Positions 42,459-51,841 of a stretch of DNA of 59,001 nucleotides are shown here, piece after piece; the stretch's first letter is position 1, and the number at the start of each line of letters is the position of its first letter. Source of the DNA: Pseudomonadota bacterium (lineage in GTDB: Bacteria; Pseudomonadota; Alphaproteobacteria; Caulobacterales; Caulobacteraceae); contig JAHWJX010000006.1 of the NCBI GenBank assembly GCA_019348195.1, forward strand, positions 1 to 59,001. Direction: 5' to 3'. The notes beneath the pieces were generated by a model, which saw only the letters and a list, made by a program, of their open reading frames with translations, was not told the origin of the DNA and made no database searches. Both the position numbers and the translations under genes were made by a program.

Positions 42459-43532
42459 ATGGATAGCGGCGAACCGGACGGGCTCGGGGGCGGACCGGCC
42501 AGCGCGCAGGAGACCCTGCTTCATCGCGAGGGGCAGGAAGCGGCGGCGGTCGCCGAGCGCCACCGCGCGGAGCACCCGCCCCTCTTCGCCGAGCTCGGCC
42601 GCCGGCTCCGCGACCTGGATCCTCCGGTTGTGATCACCTGCGCGCGGGGGAGCTCCGATCACGCCGCCACCTTCGCGAAATACCTCATCGAGACGCGCGC
42701 GCTCACGCCCACGGCTTCGCATGCACCGTCCGTGACCTCGGTGTATTCGACGCCCTGGCGGAAGCTCCGCGGCGCCCTCTTCCTCGCGATCTCGCAATCG
42801 GGCCGCAGCCCCGATCTCGTGGTCTCCGCCGAGGCGGCCAGGGCGGCCGGCGCTTTTGTGGTGAGCCTGGTCAACGACATGGACTCACCGCTGGCGGCTA
42901 TGGCGGACATTGCCGTGCCCCTGCTGGCCGGGCCCGAGCGCAGCGTGGCCGCCACCAAGTCCTACATCGCCTCGCTGTTGGCGGTCATCCAGCTCGTAGC
43001 CGCCTGGGCGGAGGACGACGAACTCGCAGGCGCGGTCGCCGCCGCTCCAGCGGCCCTGACGGGCGCCTGGGACCAGGACTGGTCGGGAGCCGCCGCGCCT
43101 CTGCTCGGGGCCTCGGGGCTGTTCGTGATCGGACGGGGGCTGAGCCTGGCCGTGGCCCAGGAGGCGGCCCTCAAGCTGAAGGAGACCTGCGGCCTGCATG
43201 CCGAGGCCTACAGCGCCGCGGAGGTTCGCCACGGACCGATGGCGATCGTGGGTCCCGGGCTGCCGGTGCTGATGCTGGCCCCGAACGACGCGGCCAGCGA
43301 GGGCTTCCCGGCGCTGGCGGGTGAATTTCTCGACCGCGGCGCACCCGTGATCACCGCCGGCTTCGCCTGCCCCGGCGCGATCCAACTGCCGACGCTCCCC
43401 AATCTGCATCCGGCGCTGGCCCCGCTCGCGAGCATCCAAAGCTTCTACCGCTTCGTAGCCGAGCTCAGTCTGTCGCGGGGGCTGGACCCGGATCGCCCCC
43501 CCTACCTGCGCAAGGTCACGGAAACTCTGTGA
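42459..43532 (+). CDS. SIS-domain glucosamine-6-phosphate deaminase (NagB-II type)
   Basis: The 357-aa protein is a double SIS-domain isomerase resembling the C-terminal half of GlmS: VITCARGSSDHAATFAKYLI, LAISQSGRSPDLVVSAEAAR, ERSVAATKSYIASLLAVIQL, IGRGLSLAVAQEAALKLKET, CGLHAEAYSAAEVRHGPMAI and the DPDRPPYLRKVTETL end. It lacks the glutaminase domain, which together with the nagA neighbour identifies the alternative deaminase NagB-II. That enzyme converts GlcN-6-P to fructose-6-P and ammonia. It overlaps nagA by GTGA. Confidence 0.92.
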   Translation: MDSGEPDGLGGGPASAQETLLHREGQEAAAVAERHRAEHPPLFAELGRRLRDLDPPVVITCARGSSDHAATFAKYLIETRALTPTASHAPSVTSVYSTPWRKLRGALFLAISQSGRSPDLVVSAEAARAAGAFVVSLVNDMDSPLAAMADIAVPLLAGPERSVAATKSYIASLLAVIQLVAAWAEDDELAGAVAAAPAALTGAWDQDWSGAAAPLLGASGLFVIGRGLSLAVAQEAALKLKETCGLHAEAYSAAEVRHGPMAIVGPGLPVLMLAPNDAASEGFPALAGEFLDRGAPVITAGFACPGAIQLPTLPNLHPALAPLASIQSFYRFVAELSLSRGLDPDRPPYLRKVTETL

Positions 43533-44668
43533 ATCGGTCGGCCCTGCTTCCCACGCGGGTGCTCACGCCTCAGGGGTTTGAGGCGGACCGCTGCGTCTTG
43601 GTCGAGAACGGTGTGATCGCAGCGGTGATCGCGGCCACGGCCTGCCCGCCCGAGGTCCAACGCCGGGAGCTCGAGGGAGACCTGCTGCCCGGCTTCATCG
43701 ACCTGCAGGTGAACGGCGGAGGCGGTGTCCTTTTCAACGACGAACCCACCCTCGAGGGCGTCGCGGCCATCGGCCAGGCGCACCGCAGCTATGGAACGAC
43801 GGGCTACCTTCCCACTCTGATCAGCGATGACCTTTCCGTGCTGGAGGAGGCCATCGCTGCGGTGGACGCCGCGATTGAAGGCGGCCTCCCGGGCGTGTTG
43901 GGCATCCATCTGGAGGGCCCTTTTCTCAATCCCGAGCGCAAGGGCATCCACGACCCGTCCAAGTTCCGGATCCTGGACGAGGCGGCCATTGAACTGCTGA
44001 GCTCGCTGAAGCGGGGCAAGACCCTGGTGACCCTGGCCCCGGAGCTCGCGCCGCCCGGCGCCATCCGCGCGCTGGTCGGCCGCGGAGTCATCGTCTTCGC
44101 CGGCCATACCGCCGGCGCTTATGAGGACGCCTGCGCGGGCCTGGACGAAGGAACGCGCGGGTTCACCCACCTGTTCAACGCCATGACGCCGCTGGGCAGC
44201 CGCGCCCCGGGCGTGGTCGGCGCGGCGCTCGATGCGCCGGACGCCTGGTGCGGCCTGATCGTCGACGGACACCACGTCCACCCCGCCGCGCTGAGGCTGG
44301 CCCTGGCGGCGAAGGGGGCCGAGCGGCTGGCCCTGGTCAGTGACGCCATGCCCACGGTCGGCTCCGCGCGTAAGGAGTTCACCCTGGGCGGCCGGCGCAT
44401 CGTGGCCCGCGATGGCCGCTGCACGGCGGCGGATGGAACGCTTGCGGGCTCCGACCTCGACATGGCTCAGGCGGTCCGCAATGCTGTGACCATGATGGGC
44501 GTGAGCCTGGAGACTGCGGTGCGCATGGCGAGCGCGGTGCCTTCCGCCGTTTTGGGGCTGGGCCGCGTCACGGGCGCGATCGCCCCGGGCCTCCAAGCGG
44601 ACCTGGCCCTGATGGACGCGACGGGGTCGGTGCTCGAAACCTGGATCGCCGGCCGGCCGTCCAGGTGA
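43529..44668 (+). CDS. nagA: N-acetylglucosamine-6-phosphate deacetylase
   Basis: NagA removes acetate from GlcNAc-6-P. The 379-aa amidohydrolase shows DLLPGFIDLQVNGGGGVLFND, GIHLEGPFLNPERKGIHDPS (HLEGPF at 127-132, metal Glu), VIVFAGHTAGAYEDA, GFTHLFNAMTPLGSRAPGVV and LALVSDAMPTVG with the catalytic Asp. The GTG at 43529 overlaps the previous stop, so it is coupled to the deaminase. It converges on the kinase gene with a 7-bp gap. Confidence 0.95.
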   Translation: MNRSALLPTRVLTPQGFEADRCVLVENGVIAAVIAATACPPEVQRRELEGDLLPGFIDLQVNGGGGVLFNDEPTLEGVAAIGQAHRSYGTTGYLPTLISDDLSVLEEAIAAVDAAIEGGLPGVLGIHLEGPFLNPERKGIHDPSKFRILDEAAIELLSSLKRGKTLVTLAPELAPPGAIRALVGRGVIVFAGHTAGAYEDACAGLDEGTRGFTHLFNAMTPLGSRAPGVVGAALDAPDAWCGLIVDGHHVHPAALRLALAAKGAERLALVSDAMPTVGSARKEFTLGGRRIVARDGRCTAADGTLAGSDLDMAQAVRNAVTMMGVSLETAVRMASAVPSAVLGLGRVTGAIAPGLQADLALMDATGSVLETWIAGRPSR

Positions 44669-44675
44669 TGGGCGG

Positions 44676-45581
44676 CTAGGCCGGGGCCTTCCTCGCCCGC
44701 CGCTCCCGGGCGCCCTCCGCCTGGGCGCGAGTGCGGGCCAGCAACAGGGCGCCATCCACGGCGTCGCCCATGGGATCGCTCAACCGTTCGCGGATGCCGG
44801 CGGCCAGCCACTGCTGCATGCGTGGCGCCAGCCCCCCCATCAGACAGCACGACGGCGCCCCACGCTCCAGCAGCACCCGGATGAGGCGGTCGATGCGCAG
44901 GGCGGCTTCCTGGACGATGGGCTCGGCCACGGTGTCACCCTGGGCGGCGTGATCCATCACCAGGGGAGCAAAGGCGGCGTAGTCGGTAGCGGTGGCCTGA
45001 TCCATCCAGTAGACGATCTCGCCGGCCGAGCCCCCGAAACGGTCCAGCACCTCCTGCGTCATCCTGCTGTGGGGTATCCGGCCGTCGCGAGCCCAGAGCG
45101 ATCGCCGGATCGCGCGCAGGCCGAGATCGGCGCCGCTACCCTCGTCGGAGATGGGGAAGCCGTAGCCGCCCACGCTGAACGCCTGCCCGCGGACGCGCGC
45201 AAAGCCGATGCTGCCCGTCCCGACGATGCAGATGGCCCCGTCCCCGCCGGCATGGGCCCCGAGATTGGCGATGGAGGCGTCGCTGGCGAAGGCGATCGAT
45301 CGAAAGGGGAAGTTGTGGGCCTGCAGCCCCGCCAGCACGCCCCGCCGGTTCAGACCGGCGATGCCCAGGCCCGCGTAGATGGACCGCATCTCGGTCTTGC
45401 CGAGTTCGGCGCTCTGAATGGCTTCCGCATAGGCGTCGCGCACCGCCCGCAGCGCATTGCCGAGACCGATGCGGGTATTGGCGGGGCCGGCCTCGCCCGT
45501 GGCCAGGATCTCTCCCTCGCCCGAGATCAGCCGCGCCCGGGTGTGGGTGCCGCCCGCGTCGATGCCCAGGTAGAATTCCAT
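44676..45581 (-). CDS. BadF/BadG-type N-acetylglucosamine kinase
   Basis: The 301-aa ASKHA kinase starts LGIDAGGTHTRARL (phosphate-1 loop, Asp8), has AICIVGTGSIGF (phosphate-2) and GYGFPISDEGSGADLGLRAI, and ends with SCCLMGGLAP near the adenosine motif. It is like eukaryotic NAGK and the bacterial BadF kinases of GlcNAc loci. It would phosphorylate GlcNAc, or MurNAc/GlcN, after import. I start at the ATG at 45581, just ahead of the loop. It is divergent from the TonB receptor, with the candidate operator between them. Confidence 0.9.
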   Translation of the reverse strand: MEFYLGIDAGGTHTRARLISGEGEILATGEAGPANTRIGLGNALRAVRDAYAEAIQSAELGKTEMRSIYAGLGIAGLNRRGVLAGLQAHNFPFRSIAFASDASIANLGAHAGGDGAICIVGTGSIGFARVRGQAFSVGGYGFPISDEGSGADLGLRAIRRSLWARDGRIPHSRMTQEVLDRFGGSAGEIVYWMDQATATDYAAFAPLVMDHAAQGDTVAEPIVQEAALRIDRLIRVLLERGAPSCCLMGGLAPRMQQWLAAGIRERLSDPMGDAVDGALLLARTRAQAEGARERRARKAPA

Positions 45582-45661
45582 AGGGACGCCCGGTGTAGCG
45601 CCGCCCGCCCGACGGCGGCTGAGCCCCGGCACTAGCGGCCATCAGCCCTGGCTGCAAGCCT

Positions 45662-45677
45662 CTGGTATTAAGACCAG
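45662..45677. promoter_or_regulatory. Candidate GntR/NagR-type operator
   Basis: CTGGTATTAAGACCAG is a near-perfect 16-nt palindrome (CTGGT-N-TTAA-N-ACCAG) in the divergent promoter region of the GlcNAc kinase and TonB receptor genes. TGGT...ACCA half-sites are typical of GntR/UTRA regulators of amino-sugar genes (DasR, NagR/YvoA, NagQ). Such a regulator is encoded at 49694. The receptor start lies about 153 bp downstream. Confidence 0.6.
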
Positions 45678-45829
45678 TCAGCTCGTTGGCCTTCCCCAAG
45701 TTGCACGCCGGACACAGGCGGCTCCCCCCCCTGCAGCAACCTTGGCGGCGACCGGGCGATGATGTAGCTGCGAACAGGATGAGAATAAGACCACTCGGGG
45801 GACATCGAGGTGGTCGGGGGAGGTTAGGA

Positions 45830-48718
45830 ATGAAGGCTGGTTCAGTCACGACTCTGCTGTGCTCGGGGTCGATCTTGGCGCTGGTGGCGCTCGCGCCGGC
45901 GGCCGCCTCGGCGCAGGCCGGCTCCCCGGACCAACCCCAGACCACCGCCCCTCCGGCCCAGGCGTCGCCAGATCAGCCGCAGACCACCCCGGCCGTCGCG
46001 GAGGAGGAAGTGGAGCAGGTCGTCGTGACCGGATCGCGCATCGGGCGCACCAGCCTCACGGCCACCAGCCCCGTTGCGGTGCTGGGCCGCGAGGACATCG
46101 CGCTCGACCGGGCGCTGAACATCGAGGAGGTGCTCACCGAACTGCCGCAGTTCTCCAACGGCATCGGCGCGGTCAGTACGGGCTCCGACGCGCGCGGCGC
46201 GACCACCCTCGACCTCCGGGGTCTCGGACAAAACCGCACCCTGGTCCTGATCAACGGCACGCGGGCCGTCCCCTTCAGCTTCCGCAATTCGGTGGACGTC
46301 AACGCCATCCCGGCGCCCCTGATCGAGCGTGTGGAGGTGCTCACGGGCGGCGCTTCGGCGGTTTACGGAGCCGACGCCGTGGCCGGCGTGGTCAATTTCA
46401 TCCTGCGCGACGACTTCGAGGGTTTCGAGACAAGCGCGATCTACAACGTCTCGGACGAGGGCGACGCCGCCAACTACGGAGTGAACCTCACCGTCGGCGC
46501 CAACCTCCAGGACGGCCGCGGCAACGTCACCGGCTACCTGGGCTGGTCCAAGCGCGAAGGCCTGCTCAAGAGCGAGCGGGACTTCGCCGCCCCTGAAGTC
46601 AATGACGCCGGCGTGCCCAACAGCACCCGTCCGGCCGGCGGCCAGTTCACCCGCAGCGACAACGCCTCGGTGTTCAACGTGGGCGGCACGCGGCAGCCGC
46701 GCTTCGCCTTCACCGAGCAGGGCGCCTTGACCTCCGCCGTGCAGACCAGCGTGTTCAGCCCCTTCGAAGCCCTGGTGCAGCCGCTGGAGCGGCTGACCGG
46801 GGCGGTGTTCTTCAATTATGACCTGTTCGGCACGGTCGAGGCCTACGGCCGGGCCACGGCCACCTACACCGAGATCGAAGACCAGCTGCCGCCCGCCACC
46901 TCGGCCGTGAGCTTCCTGGTTCAGCGCGACAACCCCTTCCTCACGCCTGAGCTGAGGTCGGTGGTGGCCGGGGCGTTCAACCGCACACGCACGGGCGCGC
47001 TGGGCGGGACGGACGCCTTCCAGGCGAGCGCATCGCGCGCTTTCCCCGAGCTCGGCCTGATTCGATTCGAGACGGAGCGGACGACCTTCCAGGGCCAGTT
47101 CGGCCTGCGCGGTCGCTTCACCGACAACGTTGGCTGGGATGGCTACCTGCAGTACGGGCGCACCAGCGACATCGTCGACATCGGAGGCGAAGGCGTTGTG
47201 GCGCGAGCGGCCCAGGCCGCCAACGCCACGGTGGATGCCGCGGGTCGGCCGGTGTGCGTGGACCCGTCGGGCGGGTGCGTCCCGGTCAACCTGTTCGGGC
47301 CCGGATCGATCAGCCCCGCTGCGGCGGCCTTCATCGGGCAGCCGTTGCAGCAATCACGTGAACGCGACCAACTGGTCGCGGCGATCGCCATGACTGGCGA
47401 CAGCGGCGACATCTTCTCCCTGCCCGCGGGGCCCGTGGGCTTCGCTCTCGGCTATGAGTACCGGGAGGAGACGGGCGAGGTCGAGTTCGACAGCGCGATC
47501 CAGCAGGGTCAGACCTTCAACCAGGGCCGCCGGCCCAACTTCGGGGGCGGCTACGAGGTAAGCGAGCTGTTCGGCGAGGTGAGCGTCCCGCTCCTGCGCG
47601 ATCTGCCGCTGGTGCAACAGCTCAACTTCGAGGCCGCATACCGCCGCTCCGACTATTCCACCGCGGGCGAGGTCGACGCCTACAAGCTAGGCGGGAACTG
47701 GGCGCTCAACGAGAACCTGCGGTTTCGCGGCGCTTTCCAGACGGTTGTACGCGCTCCCAACATCGGAGAGCTGTTCGGGGCGCTGGGCAGCGTGGGCCTG
47801 CCGGGCTCCGTCACCGATCCGTGCGCCAACCCCGCGGTCTCCGGGGCCTCCGCCGAGGTCTGCCGGGCCACGGGCGCGCCGGCGGCGCCCTACACCCAGA
47901 ACACGGTGGGCGCGCTCTTCCTGTTCGGAGGCAACGTCAACCTGCAACCCGAGGAGGGGGAGACCTATACGGTGGGCGCGGTGTTCACCCCGACCTTCCT
48001 GCCGGGCTTCAGCGCCACCGTCGACTACTATGACATCCAGATCGACAACGCGATCAACGCCGTCCTGCCGCAGCCCACGCTGGACACCTGCTACGTCATC
48101 GTGCGCGACGCCTCCAACCCGTTCTGCGGGCGGGTGAGCCGCGGCGCCAATGGCCAGATCACCGCCGTGAACAGCACCGACGTCAATGTCCAGCTGCTCA
48201 CGGTCGAAGGCCTGGACGTGAGCACCCGCTACGCGTTCAACCTGCCCGCGAACCTGCCCGGGGATCGGGTGGTGCTCGACTACGCCGCCGATTTCCTGTT
48301 GAGCCAGACCTTCAAGAACGGCGCGGCGGCGGCGGAGGTGGACTGCACCGGACGCTTCGGCGCGGCCTGCGCGCTCGGCGGGGTCTCGCGGGTGCTCCCG
48401 GAGTACCGTCACCGCGTCAATGCGGCCTGGACAAGCGGCCCCTTGACGCTGCGCGGCACCTGGCGACGGATCGGCGAGGCGGACGACGCCTCGCGGGCGA
48501 CCATCTTCGCGGTCGAGGAGATCGAGGCTCAGAACTACTTCGACCTGGCCGCCGCTTACGACGTCAACCCGTCCGTGCGGGTGATCGCCGGGGTCGAGAA
48601 CCTGTTCGACGAGGAGCCGCCCATCCTCGGCAGCAACCAGGCGGACGCCAACACCTTCCCGGCCACTTACGACGTCATCGGGCGTCGGCTGGGCGTCTCC
48701 GTCACGCTGCGGCGGTGA
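45830..48718 (+). CDS. TonB-dependent receptor (predicted chitooligosaccharide/GlcNAc or muropeptide receptor)
   Basis: The 962-aa outer-membrane protein has a signal peptide (ending AAASAQ), a Gln/Pro repeat linker (SPDQPQTT twice), the TonB/plug start VEQVVVTGSRIGRTSLTATS, plug motifs (LDLRGLGQNRTLVLINGTRA, IERVEVLTGGASAVYGADAV, AGVVNFILRDDFEG) and a long barrel ending LGVSVTLRR. GGGGGAGGTTAGGA precedes the ATG at 45830, which fixes the start. Context with nagA, GlcNAc kinase, murQ and a GntR regulator suggests import of amino sugars. Confidence 0.93.
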   Translation: MKAGSVTTLLCSGSILALVALAPAAASAQAGSPDQPQTTAPPAQASPDQPQTTPAVAEEEVEQVVVTGSRIGRTSLTATSPVAVLGREDIALDRALNIEEVLTELPQFSNGIGAVSTGSDARGATTLDLRGLGQNRTLVLINGTRAVPFSFRNSVDVNAIPAPLIERVEVLTGGASAVYGADAVAGVVNFILRDDFEGFETSAIYNVSDEGDAANYGVNLTVGANLQDGRGNVTGYLGWSKREGLLKSERDFAAPEVNDAGVPNSTRPAGGQFTRSDNASVFNVGGTRQPRFAFTEQGALTSAVQTSVFSPFEALVQPLERLTGAVFFNYDLFGTVEAYGRATATYTEIEDQLPPATSAVSFLVQRDNPFLTPELRSVVAGAFNRTRTGALGGTDAFQASASRAFPELGLIRFETERTTFQGQFGLRGRFTDNVGWDGYLQYGRTSDIVDIGGEGVVARAAQAANATVDAAGRPVCVDPSGGCVPVNLFGPGSISPAAAAFIGQPLQQSRERDQLVAAIAMTGDSGDIFSLPAGPVGFALGYEYREETGEVEFDSAIQQGQTFNQGRRPNFGGGYEVSELFGEVSVPLLRDLPLVQQLNFEAAYRRSDYSTAGEVDAYKLGGNWALNENLRFRGAFQTVVRAPNIGELFGALGSVGLPGSVTDPCANPAVSGASAEVCRATGAPAAPYTQNTVGALFLFGGNVNLQPEEGETYTVGAVFTPTFLPGFSATVDYYDIQIDNAINAVLPQPTLDTCYVIVRDASNPFCGRVSRGANGQITAVNSTDVNVQLLTVEGLDVSTRYAFNLPANLPGDRVVLDYAADFLLSQTFKNGAAAAEVDCTGRFGAACALGGVSRVLPEYRHRVNAAWTSGPLTLRGTWRRIGEADDASRATIFAVEEIEAQNYFDLAAAYDVNPSVRVIAGVENLFDEEPPILGSNQADANTFPATYDVIGRRLGVSVTLRR

Positions 48719-48790
48719 TGGAGGCTGTGCAGGCGCAGGCGGCGCGAGCCGTCTGCGGTCGGCGGGCCTGAACCGGACAGGAGCCTAGCC

Positions 48791-49684
48791 TTGCCCACCG
48801 AGGGGATCAGCGCTCGATATGCGGACGTGGACCTGTGGCCCACCCGCGACGCGGTGGCTGCGATGCTGGAAGGCCAGCTCGCCGCCGCAGCCGCCGTGGC
48901 GGCCCAGGCGGACCCGCTCGCCGCCGCAGCCGAGGCCGCCGCCGCGCGGCTGGCCGATCCCGCCGGACGCCTGGTGTACGTGGGCGCGGGCGCCTCGGGT
49001 CGCATCGCGGTCCAGGACGGGGTGGAGCTCGGCCCCACCTACGATTGGCCGTCCGAGCGGCTGGTCTACGCCCTTGCGGGGGGCACGGGAGCGCTGAACT
49101 CCAGCGCCGAGGGCGCCGAGGACGACGCCCAGCAGGGCATGGCGGCCATGCGCCAGGCCGCGCTCGGCTCCGCCGACGTGGTGATCGGCGTGGCGGCCAG
49201 CGGGGCCACGCCCTACACCGTGGCCGCCGTTCGGGAAGCCGCAAGCGCCGGCGCGCTGACCGTGGGCCTGTCCAGCAACGCAGCCGCCGTGCTGCTCCAA
49301 GCCGCCGCTCACCCCATCCTTCTCGAGACCGGCCCCGAGATCGTCGCCGGCTCCACCCGCATGAAGGCGGGAACGGCGCAGAAGATCGCGCTCAACGTCC
49401 TGTCCACGGCGATCATGCTGCGTCTGGGCCGCGTCTACAAAGGGCTGATGGTCGACATGCGCGTGTCCAACCGCAAGCTCCGGGATCGGGCCGTGGGCAT
49501 GGTGGGCGAGATCAGCCGGATCGACCGGGCGGCCGCCGAAAACGCCCTGGAGCAGGCGGGCGGCGACATCAAGCTCGCCGCCCTGCTGGGTCTTGGCCTG
49601 GAGCCCCGGAGGGCGGCGGATCTTCTGCGCGAGGCGGGCCACAATCTCCGGGTCGCCATGAGCCGGATGGCGGGCGGGGACTGA
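48791..49684 (+). CDS. murQ: N-acetylmuramic acid-6-phosphate etherase
   Basis: MurQ cleaves the lactyl ether of MurNAc-6-P to give GlcNAc-6-P and D-lactate in cell-wall recycling. The 297-aa protein has LVYVGAGASGRIAVQDGVEL, VIGVAASGATPYTVAAVREA, HPILLETGPEIVAGSTRMKA, GTAQKIALNVLSTAIMLRLG and YKGLMVDMRVSNRKLRDRAV, all family signatures including the active-site Glu region. It starts with TTG at 48791 with AGGAG upstream. Its products feed NagA and the D-lactate-type oxidase of the same region. Confidence 0.95.
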   Translation: MPTEGISARYADVDLWPTRDAVAAMLEGQLAAAAAVAAQADPLAAAAEAAAARLADPAGRLVYVGAGASGRIAVQDGVELGPTYDWPSERLVYALAGGTGALNSSAEGAEDDAQQGMAAMRQAALGSADVVIGVAASGATPYTVAAVREAASAGALTVGLSSNAAAVLLQAAAHPILLETGPEIVAGSTRMKAGTAQKIALNVLSTAIMLRLGRVYKGLMVDMRVSNRKLRDRAVGMVGEISRIDRAAAENALEQAGGDIKLAALLGLGLEPRRAADLLREAGHNLRVAMSRMAGGD

Positions 49685-49693
49685 GCGGTCCCC

Positions 49694-50464
49694 ATGGTCG
49701 CCCGCAGGCTCGTCCCCGACCGCAACGACGCCACCCCGCTCTACATCCAGGTGGCCAACGGCATCCGCGAGATTATCCGCGACGGAAGCCTGGACGTCGG
49801 CGGCGCCCTGCCCTCCGAGCGCACGCTGAGCGAGCTCACCGGGGCGTCGCGGGTCACCATCCGCAAGGCCATTCACCAGCTGGCCGAAGAGGGGCTGCTG
49901 CTGCGCCGCCACGGCTCCGGCACCTATGTGGCCCCGCGCATCGAGCAACACAGCGGCGACCTCACGAGCTTCAGCGCCGATGCTGCGACCCGGGGCGAGG
50001 CACCAGGGTCGATCTGGATCGTCAAGGCGCTCTCGGCGCCCACGGAGGAGGGGGCCGCCATCCTCGCGGCGGCGCCGACCACCTTGGTGGCCCGGCTCGG
50101 CCGCGTGCGCCTGGCGGACGGGCAGCCGCTGGCGATCGAACACGCCGTTGTTCCCGCGGAGCTCCTGCCCGGGCTCGACCAGATCCAGGACTCCCTCTAC
50201 GCCGCCCTGGCGATGAAAGGGAACCGGCCCTTCCGGGGCGAGCAGCGACTGCGGGCTTCGACCGCCACCTCCGTGGAGGCGGGTCTGCTTTCCATGCAGG
50301 AAGGCGGGGAGATCCTGCGGATCGAGCGCCGCACCTTTCTGGAGGACGGCAGGCCCGTGGAGCTCACCCGTTCCGCCTACCGTGGCGACCGCTACACCTT
50401 TGTGACGGAGCTCCGGGAGCTGCGCCCAGGCGGCGGGCTCGCGAGGCGCCCACCCCAGACATGA
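49694..50464 (+). CDS. GntR family regulator with UTRA domain (NagQ/NagR-like)
   Basis: The 256-aa protein has an N-terminal GntR winged HTH (about 10-75): PLYIQVANGIREIIRDGSLD, GGALPSERTLSELTGASRVT, IRKAIHQLAEEGLLLRRHGS, GTYVAPRI. The C-terminal UTRA/chorismate-lyase-like effector domain includes LARLGRVRLADGQPLAIEHA, a helix LLPGLDQIQDSLYAAL and ILRIERRTFLEDGRPVELTR. HutC-subfamily members control amino-sugar genes with GlcN-6-P or GlcNAc-6-P as effector. It begins 10 bp after murQ, and the palindrome at 45662 is its likely target. Confidence 0.93.
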   Translation: MVARRLVPDRNDATPLYIQVANGIREIIRDGSLDVGGALPSERTLSELTGASRVTIRKAIHQLAEEGLLLRRHGSGTYVAPRIEQHSGDLTSFSADAATRGEAPGSIWIVKALSAPTEEGAAILAAAPTTLVARLGRVRLADGQPLAIEHAVVPAELLPGLDQIQDSLYAALAMKGNRPFRGEQRLRASTATSVEAGLLSMQEGGEILRIERRTFLEDGRPVELTRSAYRGDRYTFVTELRELRPGGGLARRPPQT

Positions 50465-50479
50465 GGAGCGGACGGGGTC

Positions 50480-51781
50480 ATGATCGATCGTCGTGAGGCG
50501 CTGCTGGGGGGAGCCATGGCGGTCACCCGCCCGTCCGCCGGCCCCGGCCGTGGGCTGCAGGCCTTGGTCGCCCCTTCCGCCGGCCCGGGGGTGCTCGGCG
50601 TTGCCGTGATCGCTCGAGGCGCAGACGGCCGGGTCCAGTTCGCCGAGGCTGCGGGCACTGCGGTCACAGGAGCTGGAGCCGTGCAGCAGGAGCGCCCCTT
50701 CACCCTCGAGGACCCTGTGCGGGTGGCCTCCATTTCCAAGCTCGTTCTCATGGCTGGGTTCATGAGCCTGGTCGAGCAGGGCGCAATAGGCATGGAGGAC
50801 GACGTCTCGGGTCCGCTCGACTTCCGGCTGCGGCATCCGGCGTTCCCGGAGGTGGAGATCACCCCCGCCATGCTGGCCTCCCACACCAGCGGCCTGCGGG
50901 ATTCGCCCAACTACCCTCTCCCCCTCGGACGCCGGCTCGTCGAGGCCTTCACGCCGGGATCGGCCGCCTATGAGAACGGGGCCTGGTTCGCGGCGGCCGT
51001 CCAGCCGCCCGGCCGCTTTTTCACCTATGCGAACACCAACTTCGCCGTACTGGCACAGCTGATCGAGCGGCTCTCCGGGGAGCGGTTCGACCGGTTCATG
51101 AGCCGGCACGTCTTCCAGCCGCTTGGGCTGGACTGCGGCTACAACTGGAGCGGGGTGAGCCAGGCGAAACGCAACCGGGCTTCGGCTGTCTGCCGCTGGG
51201 AGAACGGAGCCTGGACGCCGGGCGTGGACGCGGAGGTCCCCCCCGCCCCGGGCGTCCGCGTCCTGGCCGCGCCCGAGCGGCCGGAGCTCCAGGCGGATGA
51301 CTACGGATTGGGCGAGAACGGCTGGGTCTTTTCCCCGCAGGGCGGGCTCCGGGCCAGCGCGCGCGACCTGGACGCCCTGGCTCGCCTGTTCGCCGCCGGC
51401 GGCCGCCTCGGTCGCAAGCGCCTGCTCTCCCCTTCGACCGTCCGCCGCATGCAAACGCCGCTCTGGACCTATGATCCTCAGAGGGCGAACGGCGACACTG
51501 ACCGCGGGCTGATGCGCGCCTACGGCATGTCGGTTCACGCTCTGACGGGACGTGTCGCGCCGGACGGCGACGGCTTGTTCGGCCCGGACTCCCGGGACTG
51601 GCGCGGCCACCTGGGCCAGGCCTACGGTCTGCTGGCCGGCCTATGGTGGAACGTCCGGAACGGCCGCACCCTGGTCTACGTCATCAACGGCACGCCCGGC
51701 GAGGCGGCCTCGGCCCCCGGTCGCCACTCAGCTTTCACGGCTTGGGAGGAAGCCGCCGTAGCCGCCGCAGGGGTGGCTTAG
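50480..51781 (+). CDS. Serine hydrolase of the beta-lactamase class C/DD-peptidase family
   Basis: The 433-aa protein has the SxxK motif Ser84-Ile-Ser-Lys87 in DPVRVASISKLVLM and the YxN motif Tyr183-Ala-Asn185 in FFTYANTNFAVLAQLIERLS. A HTSGLRD loop follows the nucleophile region (residues 135-141) as in esterase/DD-peptidase relatives. The N-terminus (RREALLGGAMAV) looks like a weak twin-arginine or simple export signal with RRE. Position last in the murQ/GntR run suggests a role on muropeptides, for example as an amidase or peptidase that prepares anhydro-muropeptides, but substrate is unproved. Confidence 0.85.
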   Translation: MIDRREALLGGAMAVTRPSAGPGRGLQALVAPSAGPGVLGVAVIARGADGRVQFAEAAGTAVTGAGAVQQERPFTLEDPVRVASISKLVLMAGFMSLVEQGAIGMEDDVSGPLDFRLRHPAFPEVEITPAMLASHTSGLRDSPNYPLPLGRRLVEAFTPGSAAYENGAWFAAAVQPPGRFFTYANTNFAVLAQLIERLSGERFDRFMSRHVFQPLGLDCGYNWSGVSQAKRNRASAVCRWENGAWTPGVDAEVPPAPGVRVLAAPERPELQADDYGLGENGWVFSPQGGLRASARDLDALARLFAAGGRLGRKRLLSPSTVRRMQTPLWTYDPQRANGDTDRGLMRAYGMSVHALTGRVAPDGDGLFGPDSRDWRGHLGQAYGLLAGLWWNVRNGRTLVYVINGTPGEAASAPGRHSAFTAWEEAAVAAAGVA

Positions 51782-51841
51782 CCACGCGCGCCGCCTCTAG
51801 AAAAGGAGCGGCAAGGAGGCCTGCGAGGCTGACCCGGTAGG

